Notes: generated by a model not told the origin, from the letters alone. A stretch of 64,000 nucleotides of DNA from Pseudomonas helleri (GCF_001043025.1 NZ_JYLD01000020.1:34279-98278), one strand, 5' to 3'; shown: positions 35,788 through 44,069, numbered from the stretch's first letter. A program made the numbers and translations.

Positions 35788-36483
35788 TTGAACGAACACA
35801 CATTGTCCATGCGCCTGGAACGGGTGGCGGCGCACGTGCCCGCCGGGGCCCGATTGGCAGATATTGGCTCGGATCACGGTTATCTACCGGTAGCGCTCGT
35901 ACACCGTGGCACCCTCTGCGCGGCAGTCGCAGGTGAGGTGGCCTTAACGCCCTTCCATGCTGCACAACGTACCGTGCGCGAGAACCAGCTTGAACAGCAG
36001 ATAACTGTGCGCCTGGCCAACGGCCTGGCAGCCATTGAACCGTCCGACGGCATCACCGCCGTCAGCCTGTGCGGCATGGGTGGTGAGACCATCCGCGACA
36101 TTCTCGACAGTGGCAAGGCGCACCTGCGCGGTGAGGAACGCCTGATCCTGCAACCCAATGGCGGCGAACAACCACTGCGCCAATGGCTGATGGACAACCA
36201 CTACCGCATCGTCGCTGAAGAGGTGCTGCAAGAAAACCGCTTCTACTACGAAATCATCGTCGCTGAACGCAGCGGGCCCGTGACTTACAGCGCCGAAGCA
36301 CTGTATTTCGGGCCGCTGCACTTAGAGGCCCGTAGCCCGGTATTCCTGGCCAAATGGCAGCGTATCCTGGGCGAGCGGCAAAAAACCTTGGAGCAATTCG
36401 CCCGTGCACGGCACGCCGTACCCGAGCACAAATTGCAAGACATCGGCCAACAGATACGCTGGATCACCGAACTGCTGGCCTGA
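35788..36483 (+). CDS. trmK: TrmK-type tRNA (adenine-22-N1) methyltransferase
   Basis: This 231-residue SAM-dependent methyltransferase has motif I ADIGSDHGYLP and the TrmK signature VSLCGMGGETIRDIL with LILQPNGGEQPLRQWL. The Bacillus enzyme methylates N1 of adenine 22 in tRNA. The start is probably TTG at 35788, with AAGGA seven bases upstream. ATG 35809 would shorten it by seven residues. Confidence 0.82.
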   Translation: MNEHTLSMRLERVAAHVPAGARLADIGSDHGYLPVALVHRGTLCAAVAGEVALTPFHAAQRTVRENQLEQQITVRLANGLAAIEPSDGITAVSLCGMGGETIRDILDSGKAHLRGEERLILQPNGGEQPLRQWLMDNHYRIVAEEVLQENRFYYEIIVAERSGPVTYSAEALYFGPLHLEARSPVFLAKWQRILGERQKTLEQFARARHAVPEHKLQDIGQQIRWITELLA

Positions 36484-36486
36484 CGG

Positions 36487-37362
36487 TTAATCCAGGTCAG
36501 ACGCCTCATGCCGCTCAGGCACCTGGCTCGCCTCATCGCCCCACGTCCGGTTAACCCGCAGCCCGCGAACTACCGCCGGGCGATTGGCAATTTCTTCAGC
36601 CCAACGCTGCACATGGGTGTATTCGTGGGCCGACAGGAACTCAGCCGCCGAGTACACCGTGTTGCGCACCAGTTGACCGTACCAGGACCAGACCGCGATA
36701 TCGGCGATGGTGTAGGTATCGCCCGCCAGATACGGGGTTTCAGCCAGACGACGGTCCAGCACATCCAGTTGCCGCTTGACCTCCATGGTGAAGCGATTGA
36801 TCGGGTACTCGAGCTTTTCTGGCGCATACGCATAGAAATGCCCAAACCCGCCGCCCAGATAAGGCGCAGCACCCATTTGCCAAAACAGCCAGTTGAGGGT
36901 TTCGGTACGCCCGGCGAGATCAGTCGGGATAAACGCGTCGAACTTCTGCGCGAGATACAGCAGGATCGAACCCGACTCAAACACCCGAATGGCAGGCTCT
37001 ACGCTGCGGTCCAGCAGGGCTGGAATCTTGGAATTCGGATTGACCTCAACAAACCCGCTGGAAAACTGATCACCCTCGCCGATACGGATCAACCAGGCAT
37101 CATACTCAGCCCCGGAGTACCCCGCTGCCAGCAACTCCTCCAGCAGAATCGTCACCTTTACCCCATTGGGCGTGGCCAGCGAATACAACTGCAAAGGATG
37201 CTTGCCAACCGGCAATTCCTTGTCATGTGTGGGGCCTGCAACCGGGCGATTGATACTCGCAAAATGGCCGCCAGACGGAGCGTTGTTTGTCCAGACTTTA
37301 GGCGGAACGTACGGTGTATTGCTCAAGAGACGGACCTCATCGGTAGAGTGCTGAGAAGGCAT
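36487..37362 (-). CDS. yghU: YghU-type glutathione S-transferase/disulfide reductase
   Basis: This 291-residue protein has a GST N-terminal domain (about 50-130) and an all-helical C-terminal domain. The opening TPYVPPKVWTNNAPSGGHF and the N-terminal-domain stretches TPNGVKVTILLEEL and VNPNSKIPAL are those of YghU/YfcG Nu-class GSTs. These bind two glutathiones and reduce organic disulfides or peroxides. The converging trmK ends three bases away. Confidence 0.88.
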   Translation of the reverse strand: MPSQHSTDEVRLLSNTPYVPPKVWTNNAPSGGHFASINRPVAGPTHDKELPVGKHPLQLYSLATPNGVKVTILLEELLAAGYSGAEYDAWLIRIGEGDQFSSGFVEVNPNSKIPALLDRSVEPAIRVFESGSILLYLAQKFDAFIPTDLAGRTETLNWLFWQMGAAPYLGGGFGHFYAYAPEKLEYPINRFTMEVKRQLDVLDRRLAETPYLAGDTYTIADIAVWSWYGQLVRNTVYSAAEFLSAHEYTHVQRWAEEIANRPAVVRGLRVNRTWGDEASQVPERHEASDLD

Positions 37363-37456
37363 GAGCCTGAAAAATCATGACCGGGCTCAATGGGCACAGC
37401 ACACCATAGTCGGCAAGGGAATGCTACAGCGGCGTGTCTGGGGCGTGGGTCCAGGG

Positions 37457-38080
37457 TTATGGAATACGAATACCCAAGGCATTCAAGGTCTGAGTGTCCA
37501 TTGCGCCATTGACCGTCAGTGCATTGTCCATCTGAAACGACATCAACGCGCCACGCGTCCCTTTGCCCATCACTCCGTCAATTTTGCCGAAGTAGTACTT
37601 GCGCACCATCAGCGCCGTTTGCACACGCATCACCAGATTGTTTTTCTGCGCTTCGCTAGGGCGAGTTCGGGTCGTGCTCGCGCTGTTGGCCGGGCCTGAA
37701 GGCCCATAAAGCGAATTAGACGTCGAAGATCCAGCAGAACCACTTGAACTGCTGTGTGTCGAGCTTGGCGCTGTATAACTGCGAGTACTGGCAGGCGGCG
37801 GGCTGTAATAGCGAGGCGCGCTATAGCCGCCTGAACCGCTGTAATGAGAACTGTGGGAGCTGTGCGAACGGTGAGAACTGTGTGAGCGATGCGCGGCATA
37901 CATGTTGATTGCATCCGGGGCATTGAGCGTGTCCGCGAAAACAGGTGACTGGCCGTTGCCCCTTGGCTCCCAGCTCGCATCAGCGAGTGGTAGCGAGTTC
38001 GCCTGTGCAAAGGCAGTACCCGCGACGGGAAGTAAAGTGATCCCCCCAAGCAAAATTTTCCAGCGATCAAGCAGTTTCAC
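37457..38080 (-). CDS. hxsA: His-Xaa-Ser repeat protein HxsA with peptidoglycan-binding domain
   Basis: This 207-residue protein is the presumed substrate of the Hxs radical SAM system. It has a signal peptide (residues 1-26, ending AFA), six uninterrupted His-Xaa-Ser triplets at 64-81 (HRSHSSHRSHSSHSSHYS), a Ser/Tyr/Pro-rich linker, and a C-terminal peptidoglycan-binding type 1 domain (about 150-205, MRVQTALMVRKYYFGKIDGV). The modified protein is thus expected in the periplasm, attached to the cell wall. It starts with GTG overlapping the hxsC stop (GTGA), so translation is coupled. The modification and role are unknown. Confidence 0.88.
   Translation of the reverse strand: MKLLDRWKILLGGITLLPVAGTAFAQANSLPLADASWEPRGNGQSPVFADTLNAPDAINMYAAHRSHSSHRSHSSHSSHYSGSGGYSAPRYYSPPPASTRSYTAPSSTHSSSSGSAGSSTSNSLYGPSGPANSASTTRTRPSEAQKNNLVMRVQTALMVRKYYFGKIDGVMGKGTRGALMSFQMDNALTVNGAMDTQTLNALGIRIP
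37838..37891 (-). other. Tandem His-Xaa-Ser coding tract
   Basis: Eighteen codons encode six consecutive His-Xaa-Ser units in hxsA. The variable middle residues are Arg, Ser, Arg, Ser, Ser and Tyr. His is encoded by CAC or CAT interchangeably, so the tract is not a simple nucleotide repeat. It is the expected target of the two radical SAM maturases. Confidence 0.85.
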
Positions 38081-39309
38081 TGTGCGCTCCTTGCATAGGC
38101 ACTGAATGCCTCGGTAGAAAGTGGTTGCACACCACGGCTTTGCCAGCGCGCGGAGTGAGATTTAAAGAAACCGGAACACTGTTTATTCGCAACGCATTGT
38201 TGGCAGGCATCGATAAACAGATTCTTCCAGTCGGATATGCTCTGCCGGGTGAAACGCCACAAATGTTCAGGCACCAGGCATAACGGCAGGTTATATAGGG
38301 AGACAGGCAAGCCACGGTTATGCAGAAAATAGACTGCCTGAGTGAGCGAATCCTGATAGTCCATCGGGTCTATCCAGAGCGCCTCATAATGCTTTCTGGC
38401 GAGCCCGGTGCTTTCGATCCCCATCAATGCAACATGCCGAACAAACGGTAAATTACGGAAGATGTAGTGCGCGAGCTCTGGCAATCTTGGCGTCGTCAAT
38501 TGGCTCAGCACCACGCGGATCTCAACAATCTGGTTGGCACGCGCAAGGTTGTACAGCCCTTGCAGGGTTTCACTGAATGCACCGGGCGCCTGCACAACGT
38601 GGTCGTGGTCACTGGCGTTATCGGCATACAGCGGTATGCCCCAACTGAGCTGGGGGTGATCAATGGATGTGAGTGATTCGATCCAGTCCGGGTCTTTGAA
38701 CAGTCGGCCATTGCTCAACACATGAATGGATTTAAGCGCCAGCACGGCTTTGCACTTGGCCAGGATTTCCAGCAAACCGTCACGATAAAGCGTCGGCTCC
38801 CCGCCACTGATACCGAGGTTTTCTTCGCCTGGATCCATCAAATCAATGAGGCGAAGGTTTTCCTCAATATGCCATCGATCATCAATGTCTTTGGGTGGCT
38901 GAGAACACATCAGGCACAGACTGTTGCACCGGTCTGTCATGAACAACAAATTGCTGTCAGAACCGCGCCGATACAGGACGCGCACCAGCGAATTACCGGG
39001 CGTCAGTGCAATCACATCACCTGGGCGAACAACATCCGGGTCTTTGGGCGAGTGAATCAACAACCTGTCGACGCCTGCGTGACCGTCCCATTGTTCAGGA
39101 ATGAGAAAACCTGCAACTGGCAGCGATAGCAGTTGCGGATTGCGTTGCAACTCGACCGCAGGTGACCACAACAAAAGATCATCAAAGCCCACATCTCCCG
39201 CACACACAGCGGTGCCCTTCTCAATGAGTTCTTCGAGAGAGATGACCTTAAGCAATCTGGGTTCGGTTAAATGCTGAATCTCAACATGAGTGTCTTTACG
39301 CAGCATCAT
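38077..39309 (-). CDS. hxsC: His-Xaa-Ser system radical SAM maturase HxsC
   Basis: This 410-residue radical SAM enzyme has the SAM cluster motif CNSLCLMC (Cys128, Cys132, Cys135) in LLFMTDRCNSLCLMCSQPP. The following LGISGGEPTLYRDGL is the GGEP SAM-binding motif. A C-terminal cysteine group, CQQC...QC, could hold an auxiliary iron-sulfur cluster. It is thought to act with HxsB on HxsA. I use the ATG at 39309, which overlaps the hxsB stop by one base (TGATG). A TTG three bases upstream is possible. The 3' end overlaps hxsA. Confidence 0.88.
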   Translation of the reverse strand: MMLRKDTHVEIQHLTEPRLLKVISLEELIEKGTAVCAGDVGFDDLLLWSPAVELQRNPQLLSLPVAGFLIPEQWDGHAGVDRLLIHSPKDPDVVRPGDVIALTPGNSLVRVLYRRGSDSNLLFMTDRCNSLCLMCSQPPKDIDDRWHIEENLRLIDLMDPGEENLGISGGEPTLYRDGLLEILAKCKAVLALKSIHVLSNGRLFKDPDWIESLTSIDHPQLSWGIPLYADNASDHDHVVQAPGAFSETLQGLYNLARANQIVEIRVVLSQLTTPRLPELAHYIFRNLPFVRHVALMGIESTGLARKHYEALWIDPMDYQDSLTQAVYFLHNRGLPVSLYNLPLCLVPEHLWRFTRQSISDWKNLFIDACQQCVANKQCSGFFKSHSARWQSRGVQPLSTEAFSAYARSAQ

Positions 39310-40796
39310 CAACCCCGATAGCCAGCCAAACCGACATCGGCATAGCTGCGTCGGTTGAGCCAGGAAAGCAGGACACGCTGAACGTCATCATCGGCATCTC
39401 GCAGCAACTCAAAAAGATGCTTTAGCAGCCCCATATTTTTCTTGCAGAAACTGCTAAAACTGCGATGCCCGACGGGATCGCCCTGACGTGCAAAGTGTTC
39501 CACGGGATCTGCACCGCAATACGCAACAAGCGCGCAGTCTGAACAGCCCGGAAGGGTTTCAGCGACGCCACTGCTTAACAGAGCCTCCATAACCGGAGAA
39601 CGCAGCAGCTCAGACAACGGTTGATGCACGCTGCCCAGGCGCAACCCCTCCTCGCCCATTTCCAACAGCATTCGTGCTTCGTCAGAGGGGTACACATAGC
39701 CGTCGTAGTTGTACACCAGCGCCGCAGTCCCCGCGCCCGTGGGCGAACGCAGATCCACATAGCCCGATGAAAATGGCGTCAAGATATTCTTCAGCAACAA
39801 ACTCGCATAGCTTTCTGACAGGTACACGCCCTGCTGATTAAGCTCCAGCAGATAAGCCAGAGCCTCCTTGTAAAACGCCACATAGCGCTCTATCGGGTAA
39901 TCCAGCCGCTGCGCGCTTCTTGAAGCAAAACCATAAGGACTCAAGGGTCGTAATGAGATGCTTGAGAAGCCCTGCTTAACGTACTCATCAATGATGGCCC
40001 GTGGTTGCTCGAGGCTTCTGGCCGTCAAGGTGGTCAGTGCCGACACAGCGTCGTGCCCCAAGTGCTCACGAACACGGCGGATACCTTCAAGCGTTCGCTC
40101 GAACGAGTTTCGGGTCGGCGTCGGGCGATTAGCGTTGTGTAAAGACGCTGGCCCATCGAGCGACGTTGAAAACTGGATTCGATGGAGCTTGGCGAAATCG
40201 AGAATATCGTCAGTCAAGTGATAAAGCGTCGTCGTAATCACGAACTGAATATCTCGTTGCTCCAGCACGTTTCGTTCAACCACCCACTCAACAATTTGCC
40301 GGACACGCTCGAAGGCCAGCAGCGGTTCCCCACCCTGAAACTCAACAGTGAGTACGCGAGAGTTCGATTCAAACATGCGCTCAACAGCAGCCCGTGCATC
40401 TGCTTCAGACAAGTCGTGCCCTGAACCGCCCAGAGGGGCGCGAGAAACCTGACAGTACTGGCACGTGTGATTGCAGCGCAAAGTCACCACAAACAGATGC
40501 AGCGCCGGGCCCTGAAAGAGAAAATCCTTGCGACTGCGGTACTGCGCGGCCATCTGTGGCAAGGGATCATGCCTGCCGGGCTCGTAAATGAAATGCCGGG
40601 CAAGCAGATTCCTGTAAAACGCAGAGCCCGGTTGCAAACGCTTAAAGCCGAGGTCCTGGAGCTGTGGGTCAGAGACCCAAAGGTACTCACCCGTTTCAGA
40701 GGTGATCAACACATCCCGGTCACTTTCGGCCTGCATACGCATAAAGCGAAATGGCAGCAGACGATAACTGCTGGTATCAGAAGCGATCAGCGTCAT
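39309..40796 (-). CDS. hxsB: His-Xaa-Ser system radical SAM maturase HxsB
   Basis: This 495-residue radical SAM enzyme has an N-terminal partner-recognition region (1-100). It then has the SAM cluster motif CNHTCQYC (Cys108, Cys112, Cys115), the GGEP motif VEFQGGEPLLAFERV, and a SPASM-like C-terminal cysteine group (Cys418, Cys421, Cys427, Cys451) for auxiliary clusters. Such architecture is used to cross-link or otherwise modify ribosomal peptides. The ATG at 40796 overlaps the hxsD stop by four bases (ATGA). It is the second gene of the operon. Confidence 0.88.
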   Translation of the reverse strand: MTLIASDTSSYRLLPFRFMRMQAESDRDVLITSETGEYLWVSDPQLQDLGFKRLQPGSAFYRNLLARHFIYEPGRHDPLPQMAAQYRSRKDFLFQGPALHLFVVTLRCNHTCQYCQVSRAPLGGSGHDLSEADARAAVERMFESNSRVLTVEFQGGEPLLAFERVRQIVEWVVERNVLEQRDIQFVITTTLYHLTDDILDFAKLHRIQFSTSLDGPASLHNANRPTPTRNSFERTLEGIRRVREHLGHDAVSALTTLTARSLEQPRAIIDEYVKQGFSSISLRPLSPYGFASRSAQRLDYPIERYVAFYKEALAYLLELNQQGVYLSESYASLLLKNILTPFSSGYVDLRSPTGAGTAALVYNYDGYVYPSDEARMLLEMGEEGLRLGSVHQPLSELLRSPVMEALLSSGVAETLPGCSDCALVAYCGADPVEHFARQGDPVGHRSFSSFCKKNMGLLKHLFELLRDADDDVQRVLLSWLNRRSYADVGLAGYRG

Positions 40797-41092
40797 TGAG
40801 GCAGCCCGCACCCAGTCAATGCCGCACGCGCCAGCACCTCTCGCAACCCGGCAGTTTCGCGGTTGATATGGTTACGCAGGGCAAAATCATTCAAATGCTG
40901 CAACACCAGCGGCCGTACGCGTGCGCTGGGCAAGGTGAGCTGATCTTGAGACGGGAAAATCGACAGCTTGACCTGACCGGTCTCAACAGAGACTTCAATA
41001 GCCAATGTATCCGCCAGACTATAAGCCGCCCGCTGCACCACCCCAAGCGGGTAAGCCGCCTCGCAGACGTGCATGATTACCGGCCAATTCAT
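40793..41092 (-). CDS. hxsD: His-Xaa-Ser system protein HxsD
   Basis: This 99-residue protein matches the small HxsD family, whose diagnostic motif resembles LLNDYxLRE; here it reads HLNDFALRNHI. The N-terminal half, YPLGVVQRAAYSLADTLAIEVSVETGQVKLSIFP, is a beta-rich, ferredoxin-like or PqqD-like small domain. It may present the substrate to the maturases (inference). The frame is open to 41206, but the ATG at 41092 has AAGGA upstream and matches family length. It is the first gene of hxsDBCA. Confidence 0.82.
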   Translation of the reverse strand: MNWPVIMHVCEAAYPLGVVQRAAYSLADTLAIEVSVETGQVKLSIFPSQDQLTLPSARVRPLVLQHLNDFALRNHINRETAGLREVLARAALTGCGLPQ

Positions 41093-41147
41093 CGAGATCG
41101 ATCCTTGAAGACGCTGAAAAAGGTGCGGATTCTGACAAGAGAGAAGG

Positions 41148-41168
41148 CAATTGGCTAGTATCCAATTG
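41148..41168. promoter_or_regulatory. 21-bp dyad in the hxs promoter region
   Basis: CAATTGG-N7-CCAATTG is a perfect inverted repeat centred about 65 bases before the hxsD start, with a GATACT hexamer (minus strand) in the spacer that could act as a -10. No T-run follows in either direction, so it looks more like an operator than a terminator. Confidence 0.4.
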
Positions 41169-41216
41169 TTTAATTGAAGGAATCGTGAAATCGACGCCTG
41201 AAACACTTGAAAGCCT

Positions 41217-42146
41217 TCAACTCTCCGGCCGCAAAACTTGCATCATCTGCTCAACAACGACGGCTTCGACAGCGCCATGACTGGCGCCTTGCTCTAAAGC
41301 AGCGCAACACACCGTTGTGTCGCCGTCGCTTATACGGTAAACGGCGATGACACTGCCTGGCCCGCAGCCTGTGTGCCCTGTCAGGGTATATCCACCCGCA
41401 ATTGCTCCCTGCATCACCCCCAGCCCATAGCCCGGTGTGATCCAGGGTCGTCCGGGAATCGGGCCACCGACTATTCGTGCTTTCTGCATGTCCTGAAGCA
41501 AGGCTGTAGGGAGCAAGTCTGTGCAGAAGAGTCGATTGAGAAATAGCGCCGCTTGCGAGACAGGGCCGATTAACAAACCGTGATACACCCAGGCGTGATC
41601 ATAAGTTGAGGCGCTTCCAGGAATGGAGGCTGGCAAGTCTGATCGTGCCTTGGCAAAGCGAACGTTTGACAGACCCAGAGGAGCAAGCGCCCGCTGCATC
41701 ACCGCGTCATCAAGCGCCAGACCCGTCAGGCGCTCAATTAGCGTGCCGATATGCCAGTAGCCCACATTCGAATACCGCCAACCGACTCCGGGACTGTATC
41801 GAAGTCGGGCACCGTCGAGGCGTTGCATCATTTCATCAGCAGACCAGGCTGGTTCGCCGTTGCTAACGGCTGTGTGATAGTCAACAAGTTCACCATAATC
41901 AGCCAGGCCCGCCTCATGCCGCAGTAGCTGGCGTAATGTGAACGGCTGATCAAGTATTGGCTCATCCAGGCTGACCAGCCTGTCACGTACTAACGTCAGA
42001 GCCGTCGCAGCCAGGACTGTTTTAGTAAAGCTCCACCAAGGGACCATCAGATCTGACTGGTCTGGCGATTGTGGCTGACCGTTTGATATGAGTGAACTGA
42101 GCATGGGCGTCCTTGGCGAGTTGAGCGGATCGACACGATATCCCAT
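41217..42146 (-). CDS. Beta-lactamase-fold serine hydrolase
   Basis: This 309-residue protein of the class C beta-lactamase/DD-peptidase family lacks a signal peptide. The active-site motif is SFTK (Ser-x-x-Lys), the second motif is YSN (WRYSNVGYWHIG), and a Gly-His-Thr-Gly (TLTGHTGCGPG) occupies the place of the usual KTG. It probably cleaves a small ester or amide in the cytoplasm. It lies upstream of the hxs operon on the same strand, but a 124-base gap with a dyad separates them. AGGAAG precedes the ATG. Confidence 0.82.
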   Translation of the reverse strand: MGYRVDPLNSPRTPMLSSLISNGQPQSPDQSDLMVPWWSFTKTVLAATALTLVRDRLVSLDEPILDQPFTLRQLLRHEAGLADYGELVDYHTAVSNGEPAWSADEMMQRLDGARLRYSPGVGWRYSNVGYWHIGTLIERLTGLALDDAVMQRALAPLGLSNVRFAKARSDLPASIPGSASTYDHAWVYHGLLIGPVSQAALFLNRLFCTDLLPTALLQDMQKARIVGGPIPGRPWITPGYGLGVMQGAIAGGYTLTGHTGCGPGSVIAVYRISDGDTTVCCAALEQGASHGAVEAVVVEQMMQVLRPES

Positions 42147-42159
42147 TCACTCTTCCTGG

Positions 42160-42240
42160 ACGTAGCCTCGCCAAGCTCGGCAACTGCTACGACGATCAAT
42201 ACAATCCGTAGGAGCGAGCTCGCCTCGCGATCTTTTGATC
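42160..42240. repeat. Two REP elements
   Basis: An ACGTAGCCTCGCC...CAACTGCTAC element (42160-42190) and a GTAGGAGCGAGCTCGCCTCGCG...GATC element (42208-42240) lie side by side, from two different REP families. They separate the divergent serine hydrolase and photolyase genes. Confidence 0.75.
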
Positions 42241-42297
42241 TTAAAGGCAACGCCGTTACGCCACGATCGGTTAAGCGAGACATGCCTTCACATTAAA

Positions 42298-42325
42298 CTT
42301 GTACAAATTATTTATTTTGTACAAG
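42298..42325. promoter_or_regulatory. LitR/CarH-type light-responsive operator
   Basis: CTTGTACAAA and TTTGTACAAG flank an eight-base AT spacer. The core reads TGTACA-N12-TGTACA (42300-42305 and 42318-42323). This equals the motif I know for class II LitR (PplR) MerR-family photosensor regulators in Pseudomonas putida. It lies about 35 bases before the photolyase ATG. No MerR gene is in the window. Confidence 0.62.
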
Positions 42326-42360
42326 AATCCGCACTCAACCTCCTTGAGTGCATTCTGCAG

Positions 42361-43926
42361 ATGAGAGCCACACCGCCATCGGACCATAACGCCAAGCCTG
42401 GCCGGTTATGCCTGGTCCTGGGCGACCAATTATCTTTCGACCTGGCCTCACTGCAGGGGCTGGATAAAGAGCGCGATACAGTGCTGCTGGTCGAGGTGAT
42501 GGAGGAAGCCAGCCATGTTCCTCACCACCCACAAAAAATCACCCTGATTTTCAGTGCGATGCGTCACTTTGCTGAAGCCTTGCGGCAGAGGGACATCAAG
42601 GTGCATTACGTGAAGCTGGATGATCCGGACAATACCGGTTCAGTGCCCAGCGAGTTGCATCGCTGGCAAGCACAGCTTCAACCGTATGAAATCCACCTGA
42701 CAGAATGCGGCGACTGGCGTCTGGAGCAATCCATCAAGGATTGCGGCTTGGTTGTTCAGTGGCATTGCGATGATCGCTTTCTGTGCTCTCGTGCCGAGTT
42801 CTCTCGCTGGGCTCAGGGTAAAAAGCAGCTGCGCATGGAGTTCTTTTACCGCGAGATGCGTCGCAAGAGCCGGTTGTTGCTCAACGGTGACGGCAGCCCG
42901 GTTGGCGGCGCCTGGAACTTTGATGCAGAAAACCGCAAGGCATTGCCCAAGGGCGTCAGGCCTCCTTCGCCCGCCCGTTTCACCCCGGATGCAATCACCC
43001 AGGAGGTGCTGGCGCTGGTCGCAAAACACTTCTCGGATCACTATGGTGCCCTCGACACGTTCGATTATCCGGTGACTCACGCAGAAGCTCAGGCCCTTTG
43101 GGACTACTTCCTGGATTGGGGTTTGGCAGCTTTTGGCGACTATCAAGACGCCATGGCCAGCGATGAGCCTTTTCTGTTCCATGCCCGTATCAGCGCGGCG
43201 CTGAATATTGGCTTGCTGGATCTTCGTCAGCTGTGCAGCGATGTGGAGTCGGCGTACTGGGCCGGCAATATTGCGCTCAACGCCGCCGAAGGTTTTATTC
43301 GGCAATTGATCGGCTGGCGTGAGTATGTGCGGGGCGTCTACTGGCTGAAGATGCCTGACTATGCACACGGCAATGCTTTCGGTAATACCAGGCCGCTGCC
43401 AGAGTTCTACTGGACAGGCAACACGCAAATGAACTGCATGCGCCAGGCCATCAACCAGAGCCTTGAACACGCCTACGCTCACCACATCCAACGGCTGATG
43501 GTCACCGGTAATTTCGCCCTGCTCGCCGGGATTGCCCCGAGCGCAATCTGCGAGTGGTATCTGGCGATCTATATGGACGCCTTCGACTGGGTGGAGCTGC
43601 CCAACACGCTGGGTATGGTCATGCACGCTGATGGCGGCTATCTGGGTTCCAAACCCTATTGCGCGAGCGGCCAGTACATCAAGCGCATGTCTGACTATTG
43701 CCGTGGCTGCGCCTACAAAGTGAGTGAAAGCACCACAGACGACGCCTGCCCGTTCAACGCGCTCTATTGGCACTTTTTGATGCGTCACGGCGACCGCCTG
43801 CGCGGCAATCAACGCATGGGCATGATCTACAAAAACCTCGACCGCATGCCTGAAGCCAAACAACAGGCGCTGTGGGATCGCGGCCAGTTGTTGCTCACTG
43901 CCTTGGACAACGGTGAGTCGTTGTGA
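42361..43926 (+). CDS. phrB: FeS-BCP type (6-4) photolyase/cryptochrome
   Basis: This 521-residue FAD- and iron-sulfur-containing photolyase repairs UV (6-4) photoproducts using light. Four cysteines for the [4Fe-4S] cluster are Cys359, Cys447, Cys450 and Cys463, with spacings 88, 3 and 13. These equal those of the Agrobacterium PhrB ligands. The C-terminal FAD pocket (WREYVRGVYWLKMPDY, GNFALLAGI, DAFDWVELPNTLGMVMHADGGYLGSKPY) is intact. I chose the ATG at 42361 because the longer frame runs through a LitR-type operator. A DUF2256 gene overlaps its end. Confidence 0.92.
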   Translation: MRATPPSDHNAKPGRLCLVLGDQLSFDLASLQGLDKERDTVLLVEVMEEASHVPHHPQKITLIFSAMRHFAEALRQRDIKVHYVKLDDPDNTGSVPSELHRWQAQLQPYEIHLTECGDWRLEQSIKDCGLVVQWHCDDRFLCSRAEFSRWAQGKKQLRMEFFYREMRRKSRLLLNGDGSPVGGAWNFDAENRKALPKGVRPPSPARFTPDAITQEVLALVAKHFSDHYGALDTFDYPVTHAEAQALWDYFLDWGLAAFGDYQDAMASDEPFLFHARISAALNIGLLDLRQLCSDVESAYWAGNIALNAAEGFIRQLIGWREYVRGVYWLKMPDYAHGNAFGNTRPLPEFYWTGNTQMNCMRQAINQSLEHAYAHHIQRLMVTGNFALLAGIAPSAICEWYLAIYMDAFDWVELPNTLGMVMHADGGYLGSKPYCASGQYIKRMSDYCRGCAYKVSESTTDDACPFNALYWHFLMRHGDRLRGNQRMGMIYKNLDRMPEAKQQALWDRGQLLLTALDNGESL

Positions 43927-44069
43927 AAAAAAGTGAGCTGCCAGTCAAAACCTGCGCCACCTGCGGGCTGCTGTTTACCTGGCGCAAGAAATGGGCTCGC
44001 TGCTGGGAGGATGTGCGCTACTGCTCGGAGCGTTGTCGACGGAGCAAGAAGAAGCCCGACAGCCTTTGA
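43923..44069 (+). CDS. DUF2256 zinc-ribbon protein
   Basis: This 48-residue, cysteine-rich protein starts with GTG overlapping the photolyase stop (GTGA). It reads KTCATCGLLFTWRKKWARCW followed by EDVRYCSERC, which is the DUF2256 pattern with two C-x2-C/C-x3-C pairs that could bind zinc. DUF2256 proteins are regularly found next to photolyase-like genes, with unknown role. It is clearly co-translated with the photolyase. Confidence 0.85.
   Translation: MKKSELPVKTCATCGLLFTWRKKWARCWEDVRYCSERCRRSKKKPDSL

Noticed and set aside
37838..37891. His-Xaa-Ser tract as a CRISPR-like or simple DNA repeat
   Set aside because: The periodicity is at the codon level with varied synonymous bases, in frame within an exported protein.
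41217..42146. Serine hydrolase as a fifth hxs gene
   Set aside because: A 124-base gap with a dyad separates it from hxsD, it is not a known Hxs component, and it is a common stand-alone family.
42640..43863. 407-codon open frame antisense to the photolyase
   Set aside because: It lies wholly within phrB and has no recognisable motif; a shadow of high-GC codon usage.
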